DNA from: Marinoscillum sp. MHG1-6
Lineage (GTDB): Bacteria; Bacteroidota; Bacteroidia; Cytophagales; Cyclobacteriaceae
NCBI RefSeq assembly: GCF_024714475.1
Contig: NZ_JAMZMI010000002.1
Coordinates: forward strand, 558,001-622,000
Reading direction: 5' to 3'
DNA length: 64,000 nucleotides
In this document: in pieces, positions 53,325-63,178 of the stretch
Layout of the letters: each line of letters begins with the position of its first letter
How positions within the stretch are numbered: position 1 is the first letter of the stretch
The notes under the pieces: model-generated
Told to the model about the DNA's origin: nothing
Databases searched by the model: none
What the model saw: the letters and a program-made list of their open reading frames with translations, nothing else
Made by a program: the position numbers and the translations under genes

Positions 53325-56300
53325 TTACCTTAACAAATACATCTTCCCAAACCCATTCTTAAATGCACGATCAGCAGAGGTAGTGCGGTGCTTGAGCTTT
53401 TCTCCTGACTGCTGAACAAATACTTTATAGAGATAAACTCCATTAGCCAAAAGGTCACCAAACTCATCCCGACCATCCCATGCATACTGAGTCATGTTAT
53501 TCCCAATTCTCAGGGGGCCAATTTCATCCTGTGTAATTTCTCGTACGACCCGCCCTGAAATGGTCATGATCTGGATCTTTATCTGATCCGGAATCTCGCT
53601 GCCTGTAAGCGTAAAGACAAACCTTGTACTTGTTGAAAAGGGATTGGGATAAGGGTAAAAATGGGTCACCGTCGACTCATTGATCACTTCAAAGGAAATT
53701 TCATAAGGTTGTGTTCCAGATTCATTACCAGAGGCATCTTCACCCTGGATACGCAGGTGATAAATACCGTCCTCAAGCGGGCCGGGCAAGTACTCAATCT
53801 CAAAATCATTGTTCTCAGATGCCGGTGTGTAGCTGATCTTTGAATCGGACAAATTCACTCGTTCATAATCACACGAGGCACAAGGTGCCTTCAGCCAAAT
53901 ATCCATCCCCACCGTGTCCTCTTTAATAAGGAATTGATTGTCATCCTTGAATTGAATTAAGATGCGAGGTGCAGGAGAGACAATATCTCCATCCAGGATA
54001 TATATTCCATCGAAGGTGACATCCAGAACCGGATTGGTCATGTCCTCTTTCACATTTAGGACCCTAGTCAGGTTGATTGTATTATTGACATCATATTGCT
54101 CTGCCTCATTCGCACGAACACTAACCGAAAGGTTATTGTCTCCCGGGTAATTCAGGGTTGAAAAGGACACTGCCATTAAAGCTGTATCCCCGGCTGCAGG
54201 ACCCGCTATCAACTGATCAGATGTTGCCATATCTCCTCCCGAAATATTGATCAATCGTGCATTCAATAAAAGTGAATCTTCAAAGTTCTGATCCGAAATA
54301 TTAACAAACTTGAAACCTCGTTCAAACTGCCCTCCCTCGGGAATCTCAATACTGCTCTTATCCTCGGGTATCAAAATCCCCTCAGGCACCTGCACATAGT
54401 CAATCGCCCAATGTGAGAGCTGTGGTGGAAGCTGATTGTCATTATCAAAAACCTCAAAGCTCAAGTTCAGGTTAGGATATACATCTGCATTAATACCGCT
54501 CAAATCAACTGACTGATTCTTATCTGCATAAATTAACTCGTCCTGTTGCCCCGAATTCTGAATCCCTCTTACACGGAAAAAAATATCATCCGTGCCAAGA
54601 TCCTGGACCTTGTATCCGAACGTTCTCCATGATTTGGCCGGACCAACATTCAGGCTTATCACTCCGGAAGTATACACACCGGTAATATTGTCATCCAGCT
54701 CCAGCACCTGTTCCTTTATGGGTGATCCACTTTCATTATCCACAATCATCACGGCCTCACCTTCCGCCAGCCCCTTTTTGCCCACAAAGATCACTGGCTG
54801 ACCATCCACTAAGGCATTAATCGTATCAACACTAATTCCAACAGAAGCCAGAGAGGTCTTAAGTTGAGTATCCCAATCAGAGTATTTCACTGAGTCAAGG
54901 GAAAAGATCACCACCCAATCATCCACCTCCATATTGGAGATCATCAGATCAACATAATCCGCTGCAACCTCAGAGGACTGGAAATTGCAAATCAAACGGG
55001 GTTCCAGACCACAGGATAAAGCACTGTAGTTACCACCAAGCAAATCCTGAGGGGGCCTTGGGTTGGCAGTCTCACGATCAAATACCACGGCGTTAATTGT
55101 ATTTGTTGCACACTTAGGAAACGAGGGACTATCGGTACTAAAAATATCGATACCATTGACCCTTACCTGAAAATCATTGTAACCATATCCCAGTTCATTA
55201 TTCGGACCGTGGGTGCTTATAAAAACAGCTTGAGTGGTCTCCTGAAACTCCCAACGCCTGGCAGACTCGTCGTACGTTAGGCCAGTAACGCTGTTTTGCC
55301 TAACCTGATCGTCTTGAAATTGCCCCCACCCTGATGCCTGGTCAGCAACGTAGGTGAATGAGGTCAATACCCATGAGGTATCTTCATCCTGCTTTTTCTC
55401 AGCGAAGCGAGTTCTCCAGTAAACAGTTGTTGAATCCGGCAAGCCCATAATGTTGTGAGTTAAGCGGAGAAGTGAACTCCCTGAAAGTTCCGTTGAAAAC
55501 TGATATGGACTATCAAAATTGATAGTAGTGTCTAACTCGAAGCTATAGCTGCGTTCATCTTCCAAAATATTTGCAGGCTGCCATATAAACTCCACAGTTG
55601 ATTGATCTGTCACACCGTGCTCCTGAGGAAAAAGGTTGATCGTATTCCCTTTGGGGAGGTACAATTCAAAAGCTGCATTGTTGTTGATTTCGTTCAGCTC
55701 CGGGGTCGCGTTATCAGGGTCAAGGGTAATAATGAAAAAATTGGTCCCGTCATTTCTGTTTGCTCCGTCATTAATAATTTCGAAGGACACCGTGTCCTGA
55801 TACAACGGCCGTTCAAATTGTTTTGTGTAGCTAACAATAGAGCCATCCGCTAACGTACGATCCACTTTTATGGTCAGAGAATCATCCACCGTACGACCAT
55901 AGTTTCTAATGGCAATGTCCAATGAAAAAGATGGAGAGGTAGATAATATACGTTGAGCATTGATTGGTGATGCGGTGATATCCTGATCCGTAGTTTCATA
56001 GTCAGGAGCAGCCGCATCAAACATTTTTACTGCAGGGTCTCCTTCCAGCAACATTCCATAAACCTGTGATTTAACAGTTTCAGAAGTACCATATGCATTA
56101 AAGAACTCATTTTGTGTCAATAGCATGATTTCTCCAAGAGAAGATCCGAAGGTTTCATCACTTCCAAAACCATATTCATAAATCAAATTGGTATACCTCC
56201 TCAGGTTAGTTGATAAAGCAAAATCCGAATGAGCTATCACTCCAATGGCACCTAAATCCTGGGCATAAAGCCAATTTTCACCAAAGGTCAGCGCATTCCC

Positions 56301-58274
56301 GAAAATAGCCCCTCCATTACATCCATTCTGAATGATCACCGGGTTCTTGCCAGTATTGGCATACCCATTGGAAGCATTCGCCAAGCCAATCTCAATATCG
56401 GTAGCCTGACTACTGGAATGACCAAAAAAGGTAATCAGCCCAACTCCGTCATTTACTATATCTACCACATTGATGAACTCAACGTCACTTGCGGTTTCCT
56501 TTGATTTATTAAATGATTTTCCACCCAGATAATCAGACTCAGCTATGTCGATAAAGTCATTCACGGCATTCCTGAATATCGTCAACTCTCCCGTATTCGT
56601 CCCTCCGCTCAAGTGAATCATGTTTTTACGCCAAAGCTCCGTATAACCTAACGATTCCATCGTTTTCACCTTTTCAAGGTAATTTTTGACTTGTTCACTG
56701 GTTCTGGCATTGAGCCTTCCTGTGGGAATCTCCGGAACGGTACTCCCATTCATCCCAGACAGTCCAACCGCAAACAAGGCATCAGACCCGGGAACTCCGT
56801 AAGTAGGTATATAATGAACAGATGCCGTGGAGGTGGGTCTATAAGGGTTGAAATTATGAGTGGTCCCTTTTCCAATCAAAAAGACATATTTTAAACTGGT
56901 AACACCAAGAGCATATCGAAGGTAATTTTTGATGGCCAGGGGACTCGGATCACCGTAATTGAACTGGTCAAAAAGGTCATTGATTTCGACTATGTAGACA
57001 CTATAATCAGCGGATCGATAGTTAGCATAAGCCTGGATCTGATCCAGTCCATCTGAAGCGGGGGCACGTAGATCATTATGGGTAATGATCAGGTAATCTG
57101 CACCGGATGGATTGATGGGGTCAAGCATAGCCTCGGTTAGCGATGTCACCAGCGTTTCAGTTGTGACTGCCTGAATTTGTCTTGATTGAACAGGATTATC
57201 CGCAACAAAATAAAGTGTCCCCGACGAATATTGGGTTCCTCGAATCACCGGATTTATGGGATCCGTAACATCATAAATCGCTGCGCCACTTTCAGAGGTG
57301 GTCAATCCCACATATAAACTCCCCCCTGCGGACTCACGGAGTTGAAAAAGTTTGTTCTCTCCAGCACCCAGACTGAGGTTTTGAGGATATTTCAAGCGGA
57401 TGTAGGAAATCGAAAGCTGGTCACTTGTGGAAGGATAGCCCAGGACCTTTAGGCTGACCACGATTTGATTAGAGGCTACTAACCCCCAATCAATAGACAT
57501 TGAATGCAAAATGTATTCTTTCCCTGTGAATCCTGAAATCGTATCCTCAATAGAACCATTGATTGAGACTTCCATTCGGTGATCCAGATTGTTTCTACCG
57601 GCAAGCAACAACTCTAATTGGGGTAAAGCCCCCACTGAATTATTTTGATCGGTGAGATCAAACGTATAGGTAAAAACTCCCGTCTTACCTTTGGCCGCTC
57701 CTGTCCAGCCTTCGCCTAAAGCATATTGACCAGAGGAGAGGATATTTCCGGATCCGTATTTTTCCCCTGATTCATAATTCGCAAATTCAATCCTAAAGTC
57801 TTCCTCCCAATGATAAGATTCCTGCGTGGCGGGTGTGAGGTCACCATCAAAAGTCATTCGCTTACCCGTTCCAAAAAGTTTCCAGGTAAGAAAATAGGTA
57901 GCTGTCTCGGTAAAAAGGCTATAATATTGATGAGGTTGATTGGTGGGTACCTCATACAGTTCAGCGTCTCCAACCCCATCATTTTTCTTTGCATAGAAGT
58001 GGATTTTGGTAACAACATTACCTGATGACTCAACCCTGATTGCCAGCTCCTCTCCTCTTCTGAACATCTGGAACCGGTCCGGATTAATTGAATTGACCGG
58101 AATGCCCGCAGCGATCATTTGACTCTGGGTTATCGTGTATAGCCCATCTTCAGAAACAGGAATTTCAAAATAGCGCTGATTATAGTCGATCCAGTCATTA
58201 GCATATTGCGCCATAGATACAATGCAGGATAACATTAAAGCAACGGTCAGCTGAAGTCTATTTTTTAGCGTCAT
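53325..58274 (-). CDS. Large C25-family cysteine peptidase, PorU-like (PorU2) sortase candidate
   Basis: 1649 residues, longer than classical PorU sortase (roughly 1100-1300). Signal peptide ends SMA before Gln23. N-terminal beta domains precede a gingipain-type C25 domain (about 390-770) whose catalytic His is in LITFFGHSSSQAT near 615 and Cys in VIIQNGCNGGAIF near 651. CARDB/Ig-like repeats follow (about 790-1500). The C-terminus PYPNPFSTSTRFVF to NGVYLYKV is a FlgD/T9SS type A sorting domain. It overlaps the PorV-like gene by 17 bp, echoing porU-porV pairs. Alternatively it is a cell-surface protease. Confidence 0.85.
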   Translation of the reverse strand: MTLKNRLQLTVALMLSCIVSMAQYANDWIDYNQRYFEIPVSEDGLYTITQSQMIAAGIPVNSINPDRFQMFRRGEELAIRVESSGNVVTKIHFYAKKNDGVGDAELYEVPTNQPHQYYSLFTETATYFLTWKLFGTGKRMTFDGDLTPATQESYHWEEDFRIEFANYESGEKYGSGNILSSGQYALGEGWTGAAKGKTGVFTYTFDLTDQNNSVGALPQLELLLAGRNNLDHRMEVSINGSIEDTISGFTGKEYILHSMSIDWGLVASNQIVVSLKVLGYPSTSDQLSISYIRLKYPQNLSLGAGENKLFQLRESAGGSLYVGLTTSESGAAIYDVTDPINPVIRGTQYSSGTLYFVADNPVQSRQIQAVTTETLVTSLTEAMLDPINPSGADYLIITHNDLRAPASDGLDQIQAYANYRSADYSVYIVEINDLFDQFNYGDPSPLAIKNYLRYALGVTSLKYVFLIGKGTTHNFNPYRPTSTASVHYIPTYGVPGSDALFAVGLSGMNGSTVPEIPTGRLNARTSEQVKNYLEKVKTMESLGYTELWRKNMIHLSGGTNTGELTIFRNAVNDFIDIAESDYLGGKSFNKSKETASDVEFINVVDIVNDGVGLITFFGHSSSQATDIEIGLANASNGYANTGKNPVIIQNGCNGGAIFGNALTFGENWLYAQDLGAIGVIAHSDFALSTNLRRYTNLIYEYGFGSDETFGSSLGEIMLLTQNEFFNAYGTSETVKSQVYGMLLEGDPAVKMFDAAAPDYETTDQDITASPINAQRILSTSPSFSLDIAIRNYGRTVDDSLTIKVDRTLADGSIVSYTKQFERPLYQDTVSFEIINDGANRNDGTNFFIITLDPDNATPELNEINNNAAFELYLPKGNTINLFPQEHGVTDQSTVEFIWQPANILEDERSYSFELDTTINFDSPYQFSTELSGSSLLRLTHNIMGLPDSTTVYWRTRFAEKKQDEDTSWVLTSFTYVADQASGWGQFQDDQVRQNSVTGLTYDESARRWEFQETTQAVFISTHGPNNELGYGYNDFQVRVNGIDIFSTDSPSFPKCATNTINAVVFDRETANPRPPQDLLGGNYSALSCGLEPRLICNFQSSEVAADYVDLMISNMEVDDWVVIFSLDSVKYSDWDTQLKTSLASVGISVDTINALVDGQPVIFVGKKGLAEGEAVMIVDNESGSPIKEQVLELDDNITGVYTSGVISLNVGPAKSWRTFGYKVQDLGTDDIFFRVRGIQNSGQQDELIYADKNQSVDLSGINADVYPNLNLSFEVFDNDNQLPPQLSHWAIDYVQVPEGILIPEDKSSIEIPEGGQFERGFKFVNISDQNFEDSLLLNARLINISGGDMATSDQLIAGPAAGDTALMAVSFSTLNYPGDNNLSVSVRANEAEQYDVNNTINLTRVLNVKEDMTNPVLDVTFDGIYILDGDIVSPAPRILIQFKDDNQFLIKEDTVGMDIWLKAPCASCDYERVNLSDSKISYTPASENNDFEIEYLPGPLEDGIYHLRIQGEDASGNESGTQPYEISFEVINESTVTHFYPYPNPFSTSTRFVFTLTGSEIPDQIKIQIMTISGRVVREITQDEIGPLRIGNNMTQYAWDGRDEFGDLLANGVYLYKVFVQQSGEKLKHRTTSADRAFKNGFGKMYLLR

Positions 58275-59346
58275 AAAAATCTACTTTAACTGAAAACACA
58301 TGCGAATACATACCTGCCGCCTGATCACCTATATCTGTAAAGGAATAATCAATAGTCAACTCCTGAAGTTTCAAGCCTAGCCCAATACTCGGTTGAAAAG
58401 ACCAGCTTTGACTGCCATCAAAGTCCTTGATCTGCTGAAATTGATTAACTCCCATTCTCAGAAAAACCATTTGCTTGAAGCCCCCTTCAACTCCGAAGGA
58501 CGGATCCGCAGAAATCAGGTTCGTCCTGATCAGGGTATTTCTTTTACCATCAAAGGTATTATTGAGGTCAAGGGTCCCGAGCACACTGAAACGTTCTCCA
58601 ATTTCCACCTGACGAGATACTCCAAGAATTAATCTTGGAAGTGTCACTTCCAACCCATTCACAGGAATCTCATTTCCCGTTTGAGTATAGATCTCATTTA
58701 GCGCTACGTCATTATAAGACCAGCTATTGAAAGTCCCAAAAAGGTCTCTACCCATCAAAGACAGTTTCCATCCTGAAATGTCCTTACAGGCTCCAACATC
58801 TATCCCGAAACCCCAGGAGCTGGCAAATTTCCCTACCACCCTTCGGATGATCTTTACGTTTCCTCCAATGTCCAAATCACCAACCAGGGGCAACTGAACT
58901 TTACGTGCATAACTTAGTAGCAAAGCATAATCGGACGCAGAAAAATACCTGATGTTATCGTAGTTAACACCTCCATTACCATCAATTAAGTATCTCGTGT
59001 CAGCTATATCATCCACTGAAAAACGTAATAAGGAAATGCCAAAAAAGCCTATTGAGTCTACCTGAGTAGCGAAAGCCAGAAAATCGTAGTTGGCAATACC
59101 AGCAAAATAGGCTGAATGCATCAGCATCAGTTGGTTGTCAGTCTTCAACTTATTCAATCCAGCCGGATTCCAATAGGGTGCGCTGGCATCATCCACATAG
59201 GAAGTTGCACTAAGCCCTAACCCAAAAGCCCTGGCTCCTGCACCTAAACTCAGAAATTCATTGCTGTATTTAGGTGCGGTACGGGTTTGTCCAAAGAGCA
59301 TAGAACTGGCGAAGCAAACTATATATATGACGGTAAAATATCGCAT
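58258..59346 (-). CDS. PorV-family outer-membrane protein (PorV2 candidate)
   Basis: 362 residues, beta-barrel of the PorV/PorQ family. Signal peptide ends LFG before Gln20. Family start: SNEFLSLGAGARAFGLGLSA, then SAPYWNPAGLNKLK. Strands alternate with aromatic ends, closing with YSHVFSVKVDFYDAKK. PorV shuttles T9SS cargo from the translocon to the sortase. Its neighbour is a PorU-like peptidase whose gene begins 17 bp inside this one. PorQ elsewhere in the window is a different paralogue, so this is the third-type PorV2 or a second PorV. Confidence 0.85.
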   Translation of the reverse strand: MRYFTVIYIVCFASSMLFGQTRTAPKYSNEFLSLGAGARAFGLGLSATSYVDDASAPYWNPAGLNKLKTDNQLMLMHSAYFAGIANYDFLAFATQVDSIGFFGISLLRFSVDDIADTRYLIDGNGGVNYDNIRYFSASDYALLLSYARKVQLPLVGDLDIGGNVKIIRRVVGKFASSWGFGIDVGACKDISGWKLSLMGRDLFGTFNSWSYNDVALNEIYTQTGNEIPVNGLEVTLPRLILGVSRQVEIGERFSVLGTLDLNNTFDGKRNTLIRTNLISADPSFGVEGGFKQMVFLRMGVNQFQQIKDFDGSQSWSFQPSIGLGLKLQELTIDYSFTDIGDQAAGMYSHVFSVKVDFYDAKK

Positions 59347-59365
59347 TCGACGTCTACGTATGACA

Positions 59366-59373
59366 CAAAACTA
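59366..59373 (-). promoter_or_regulatory. -7 element of the PorV/PorU-like operon
   Basis: The minus strand reads TAGTTTTG, a perfect TAnnTTTG, 19 nt before the start at 59346. The -33 region is occupied by one copy of a 12-bp direct repeat. Confidence 0.5.
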
Positions 59374-59386
59374 CTCCTTCAATACA

Positions 59387-59425
59387 ATTAATCTCATCTT
59401 TTTAGATCAACTGATTAATCTCATC
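59387..59425. repeat. Direct repeat of ATTAATCTCATC upstream of the PorV-like gene
   Basis: The 12-mer occurs exactly at 59387-59398 and 59414-59425, 27 bp start to start. The nearer copy covers the expected -33 position of the promoter at 59366-59373, as an activator or repressor site would. The rest of the 272-bp divergent gap to 59618 has no gene and a weak TACCTTTT box at 59528 for padR. Confidence 0.45.
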
Positions 59426-59618
59426 GGTGAGTATTCAAAAATATAACTTTTTACATTTTAATTATGAATATAAAAAGAATATTAGCCCTAATACACATTT
59501 TTTCACCCAGTACTTGGCCTTACATAGTACCTTTTCGTATACACTATCGAACAATCATCACCGAATGTCTTAAGTACGGATAAAGATCTGCTTATGGATT
59601 TCGGGAACAGCAACGACA

Positions 59619-59960
59619 ATGAACATAGAAAATACACAGGTACAAATGAGAAAAGGGTTGCTGGAGTTTTGCATACTCAGCATCATTTCCAGAGGGGAGG
59701 TATACGCATCAGACATGCTGGACGAACTTACCTCTGCCCGTATTATGGTGGTGGAAGGAACTTTGTACCCACTACTGACCCGGCTTAGAAAGTCCGGGCT
59801 GGTCGATTATAAATGGGTAGAGTCTAATTCCGGACCACCTCGAAAGTATTATACGTTAACAGAAAACGGAGAAACCTTTCTTTCCGCTCTGGACGAAACC
59901 TGGCGCGACCTCGTGTCATCAACCGATAAAATTATTTCCGCTAAAAACGCATCTGACTGA
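59619..59960 (+). CDS. PadR-family transcription regulator
   Basis: 113 residues, PadR winged helix: VQMRKGLLEFCILSII, GEVYASDMLDELTSARIMVV, EGTLYPLLTRLRKSGLVDY and the dimer helix LDETWRDLVSSTDKII. It probably controls its own operon, because the PspC-domain gene begins 6 bp after its stop. This PadR/PspC pairing recurs in Bacteroidota. Confidence 0.93.
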   Translation: MNIENTQVQMRKGLLEFCILSIISRGEVYASDMLDELTSARIMVVEGTLYPLLTRLRKSGLVDYKWVESNSGPPRKYYTLTENGETFLSALDETWRDLVSSTDKIISAKNASD

Positions 59961-59965
59961 ATCCC

Positions 59966-62443
59966 ATGAAAAAGACAATTAGCATCAATATAGGAGGCAT
60001 TATCTTCCACATTGAAGAAGACGGATACGATAAACTAAAGCAATATCTGGACTCCATCAATCGCTACTTCTCAACCTTTGAGGAAAGTTCAGAGATCATG
60101 TCAGATATTGAAGGACGTATCGCTGAACTGTTTTTAATGAAACTCAACGATGGCAGACAGACGCTGAACGTTGAAGACATTAATGAACTCATTGCGACAA
60201 TGGGTACAACTACCGACTTCGAAGCTAGTATCGAAGAGGACGCTCCGGAATCCGAACAAGAAAAGCAGGAAGAAAAGACAAAGACTGATGAAGCCCCTAA
60301 GGAAGAAGCTCAGGAAGCTGAACCCAAGCGGCTATTTAGAGATACCAACAGAGGCTTAATAGGTGGAGTAGCTGCGGGCATTGCGCACTATTTTGGAGTT
60401 GACCCGCTGTGGGTCAGACTGTTATTTCTTGCACTGTTAATTAATATTTTCTTTTACGGACTTAGCACCGCCATTTTTGTGGCGTACATTATCCTTTGGT
60501 TCGTGATGCCTCCGTCCGATGATCTTCAGGAAAACACCAAGATCAAAAAATTATATAGAAACAATGATGATCGCGTTCTTGGAGGAGTTGCTGCCGGTAT
60601 TGCCGCCTACTTCGGAGTCGATGTAGTAGTCATCAGATTGTTATTTGTTTTGACCTTGTTCCTGGGCGGATCCGGAGCTTTGCTTTATATCGTGCTATGG
60701 ATCATTACTCCAATAGCTAAAACGGTCACGGAAAAAATGCAGATGAGTGGACAACCCGTGACACTCCAAAACATCGAAGACAGTTTAAAAAAAAGCTTTA
60801 AGATGACTGAAGGTGAGGAAAAGCCCCTCACCAAGGTGCTGCTCTTCCCTTTTAGGTTACTCGCCGCCCTTATACAGGGAATAGGCCGAATACTGGGGCC
60901 ACTACTCAAATTCGTAGTCGACGTGGTTCGCGTATTATTCGGAGCCATTCTTGTCTTCGCTGGATTTATCATGACCGCTGCCTTGATTGGTATGATATCA
61001 GCACTATATGGGTCATCGGGGAATTTTATGGTTGAAGACTTCCTGATTCCTTTCGAACTTATTCAGCAATCGATCAATGGATATATGCTTGTGGGAGTAT
61101 TTTTTATCACTATTATTCCTGCGTTATTCCTGGCTATATTGGGTCTGGTAGTCATTTCCAAAAAATGGTTGATCAATTCAGCTGTCGGGTGGTCCTTATT
61201 TACCATTTGGGTGGTCGGAATTATCCTGGGAGCCGTCACCATTCCATCCTTTGTTTCAGAGTTCCATCAAACGGCTGATATCCAAAGAGAAGAGAAATTT
61301 GCGCTTACTGATGCTACTCCTGTGTTAAAACTTAATAATCTGGGCGGCATAGACTGGGATGGAGTGGACCTTATGCTCAGGGGACAAAGTGATAGCGTTT
61401 ACACGGCACTGATCGAAACGGAAAGCCGAGGTCAGTCAAGAACACAGGCACAAGCCAATGCAGCCATGGTTGACTATGCGATCAGAAAGGATGGAGAGGA
61501 TATTTACTTCAATTCTAACTACACATTTAACGACAGTGCCAAATTTCGTTTTCAGCATGTAAATGTGACTTTTTTCATCCCATATGGAAAGGTTTTTAGG
61601 ATGGACGAAGACTTGTCAGATATCCTATTCAATACCATTCACCAAAGTGGATACCGGGTTTATGACATCCCGGGCAATGACTGGGTATTTAAACAGGGTG
61701 AAGGTCTGGTTTGTCTCACCTGTACAATCAGATCTGATGATGATGACGACATCAGCTACTATGGCCCCACAGACGACCTGGATGTCACCCCCAGACCCTC
61801 CTATGATGGGGTTCACCACATTGACTACCCATTTGAAAAATTTGACCAACTCGTTATAGGATCTGTTTTCGATCTTGAGATCTCCCGTGCTGATGAATTC
61901 AAAGTTGTCCTGTACGGTGACGAAGAACTATTGGAAGATGTTTACCTGAATCAGGTAGGTGACCGGTTGGAAGTCAATTTCAAACGAGACGAATGGAAAT
62001 GGTGGAAAAAGCAGCAAAAGGAGCGTATTAAACTTCAGGTAAAGATGCCTCACCTGACTGACCTTGAAATTCAGGGAGCCTGCGATGGCGATGTGATTGG
62101 ATTCGATGAAGAACAGATGAATATTACTATTGAAGGAGTTTCTGACCTTTATGTGAATGTAAACGTCACTGATCTGGATATTGATCTTGAGGGCATCGCT
62201 TCTATTGATTTAGTGGGTAAGGGCTTAAGCCTCGATGCTAACGTTGAAGGGGCCTCCAACCTGAACAGCCTGAATTATTTGGTAGATCACATTGACATTG
62301 AAGCAGAGGGGGCTTCCAAAGCCACTGTATTTGGCTCGAAATCAATTGAAGCGAGAGCCGATGGAGCCAGTACCATTCGATACAAAGGAAACTCCAATAT
62401 CAATATAGAAGAAGATGGTAATGGATCAGTAAAACGCTATTAG
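59966..62443 (+). CDS. Membrane protein with two PspC domains and a GIN (DUF2807) domain
   Basis: 825 residues. An N-terminal cytosolic domain (1-110) ends in an acidic Glu/Lys stretch. The first PspC domain lies at about 113-178 (GLIGGVAAGIAHYFGVDPLW) and a second at about 190-252 (RVLGGVAAGIAAYFGVDVVV). More membrane helices follow at about 310-440. The C-terminus (about 615-825) is a DUF2807 right-handed beta-helix of repeats such as VEGASNLNS and ARADGASTIRYKG, expected outside the membrane. Likely an envelope-stress or adhesion-associated membrane factor. The intrinsic terminator at 62471 ends the operon. Confidence 0.9.
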   Translation: MKKTISINIGGIIFHIEEDGYDKLKQYLDSINRYFSTFEESSEIMSDIEGRIAELFLMKLNDGRQTLNVEDINELIATMGTTTDFEASIEEDAPESEQEKQEEKTKTDEAPKEEAQEAEPKRLFRDTNRGLIGGVAAGIAHYFGVDPLWVRLLFLALLINIFFYGLSTAIFVAYIILWFVMPPSDDLQENTKIKKLYRNNDDRVLGGVAAGIAAYFGVDVVVIRLLFVLTLFLGGSGALLYIVLWIITPIAKTVTEKMQMSGQPVTLQNIEDSLKKSFKMTEGEEKPLTKVLLFPFRLLAALIQGIGRILGPLLKFVVDVVRVLFGAILVFAGFIMTAALIGMISALYGSSGNFMVEDFLIPFELIQQSINGYMLVGVFFITIIPALFLAILGLVVISKKWLINSAVGWSLFTIWVVGIILGAVTIPSFVSEFHQTADIQREEKFALTDATPVLKLNNLGGIDWDGVDLMLRGQSDSVYTALIETESRGQSRTQAQANAAMVDYAIRKDGEDIYFNSNYTFNDSAKFRFQHVNVTFFIPYGKVFRMDEDLSDILFNTIHQSGYRVYDIPGNDWVFKQGEGLVCLTCTIRSDDDDDISYYGPTDDLDVTPRPSYDGVHHIDYPFEKFDQLVIGSVFDLEISRADEFKVVLYGDEELLEDVYLNQVGDRLEVNFKRDEWKWWKKQQKERIKLQVKMPHLTDLEIQGACDGDVIGFDEEQMNITIEGVSDLYVNVNVTDLDIDLEGIASIDLVGKGLSLDANVEGASNLNSLNYLVDHIDIEAEGASKATVFGSKSIEARADGASTIRYKGNSNINIEEDGNGSVKRY

Positions 62444-62470
62444 AAAATACTGTTCACCTCGTGATGAAAG

Positions 62471-62493
62471 CCTGCTAATTGCAGGTTTTTTTT
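62471..62493 (+). terminator. Intrinsic terminator of the padR-pspC operon
   Basis: CCTGC-TAATT-GCAGG followed by TTTTTTTT, 27 bp after the stop of the PspC gene. Confidence 0.85.
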
Positions 62494-62586
62494 ATGGAGC
62501 AGTTTTATGAGAATGTTAATGATATTTCTGCCATTTAACCAATTACTTACCAACCAGTTAATAAATCGTTAAGCTCTTCAATTGGG

Positions 62587-62617
62587 TTTGAATGCCTCCC
62601 GTAACCCGGTAATTTCA
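62587..62617 (+). promoter_or_regulatory. Possible promoter of the 179-aa protein gene
   Basis: TTTG at 62587-62590 and TAATTTCA at 62610-62617 are spaced by 19 nt. The -33 box is good, the -7 box partial. It ends 21 nt before the ATG. Confidence 0.3.
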
Positions 62618-62638
62618 TGCACATAATTCTGTTAGATC

Positions 62639-63178
62639 ATGCAATTACTCACCGCGCTACTGGCACTAACCCACACATTCATCTCCCCTTCCGAAGCTGA
62701 CGAAACTACCACCACAGGCTACTCCAAAGGCCTGGTTATACTGGAGCAGGATACACTTAAAGGCATAATTCAAATCAAAATGGATCAAGACCACCTCGTA
62801 TTGAAAAATGGATCAAGGTACCGGGTGGTTACTGCACGCGAAATCACCAAAGCGGTCACTCCGGAAGGAACGTACGTTGGATTGGACGCCGGGGAAAACC
62901 CTCGACTATTTGAAATGTTATGTGCGCAAAACGGAATGATGATCGTATACCGGGAAAATTTTAAGTACTTCCCTACCGATATCGAAACAACACCTCCATT
63001 TTTTATCTTCGAAAAAGGAAAACTGGAGCCAATCTTCAAAAACAAAGACATCTTGAAGGTCTTTGGGGATGATGACAAATGGATGGCTTATCACATAAAA
63101 ACAAAAAACCTTGACCTGAACTCAAAAGAGGACATGATCAAGGCCTTTGAATATTATGAATCAGAAAAAATCTTTTAA
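62639..63178 (+). CDS. Small exported protein of unknown function
   Basis: 179 residues. A short hydrophobic N-terminus (LLTALLALTHTFI, 3-15) may be a weak signal peptide. The rest alternates strands (GLVILEQDTLKGIIQIKMDQ and VYRENFKYFPTDIETTPPFF) and ends in a charged helix, resembling exported barrel or lipid-binding proteins, but I do not recognise a family. Its stop overlaps the leuA stop by 4 bases (TTAA). Confidence 0.7.
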   Translation: MQLLTALLALTHTFISPSEADETTTTGYSKGLVILEQDTLKGIIQIKMDQDHLVLKNGSRYRVVTAREITKAVTPEGTYVGLDAGENPRLFEMLCAQNGMMIVYRENFKYFPTDIETTPPFFIFEKGKLEPIFKNKDILKVFGDDDKWMAYHIKTKNLDLNSKEDMIKAFEYYESEKIF

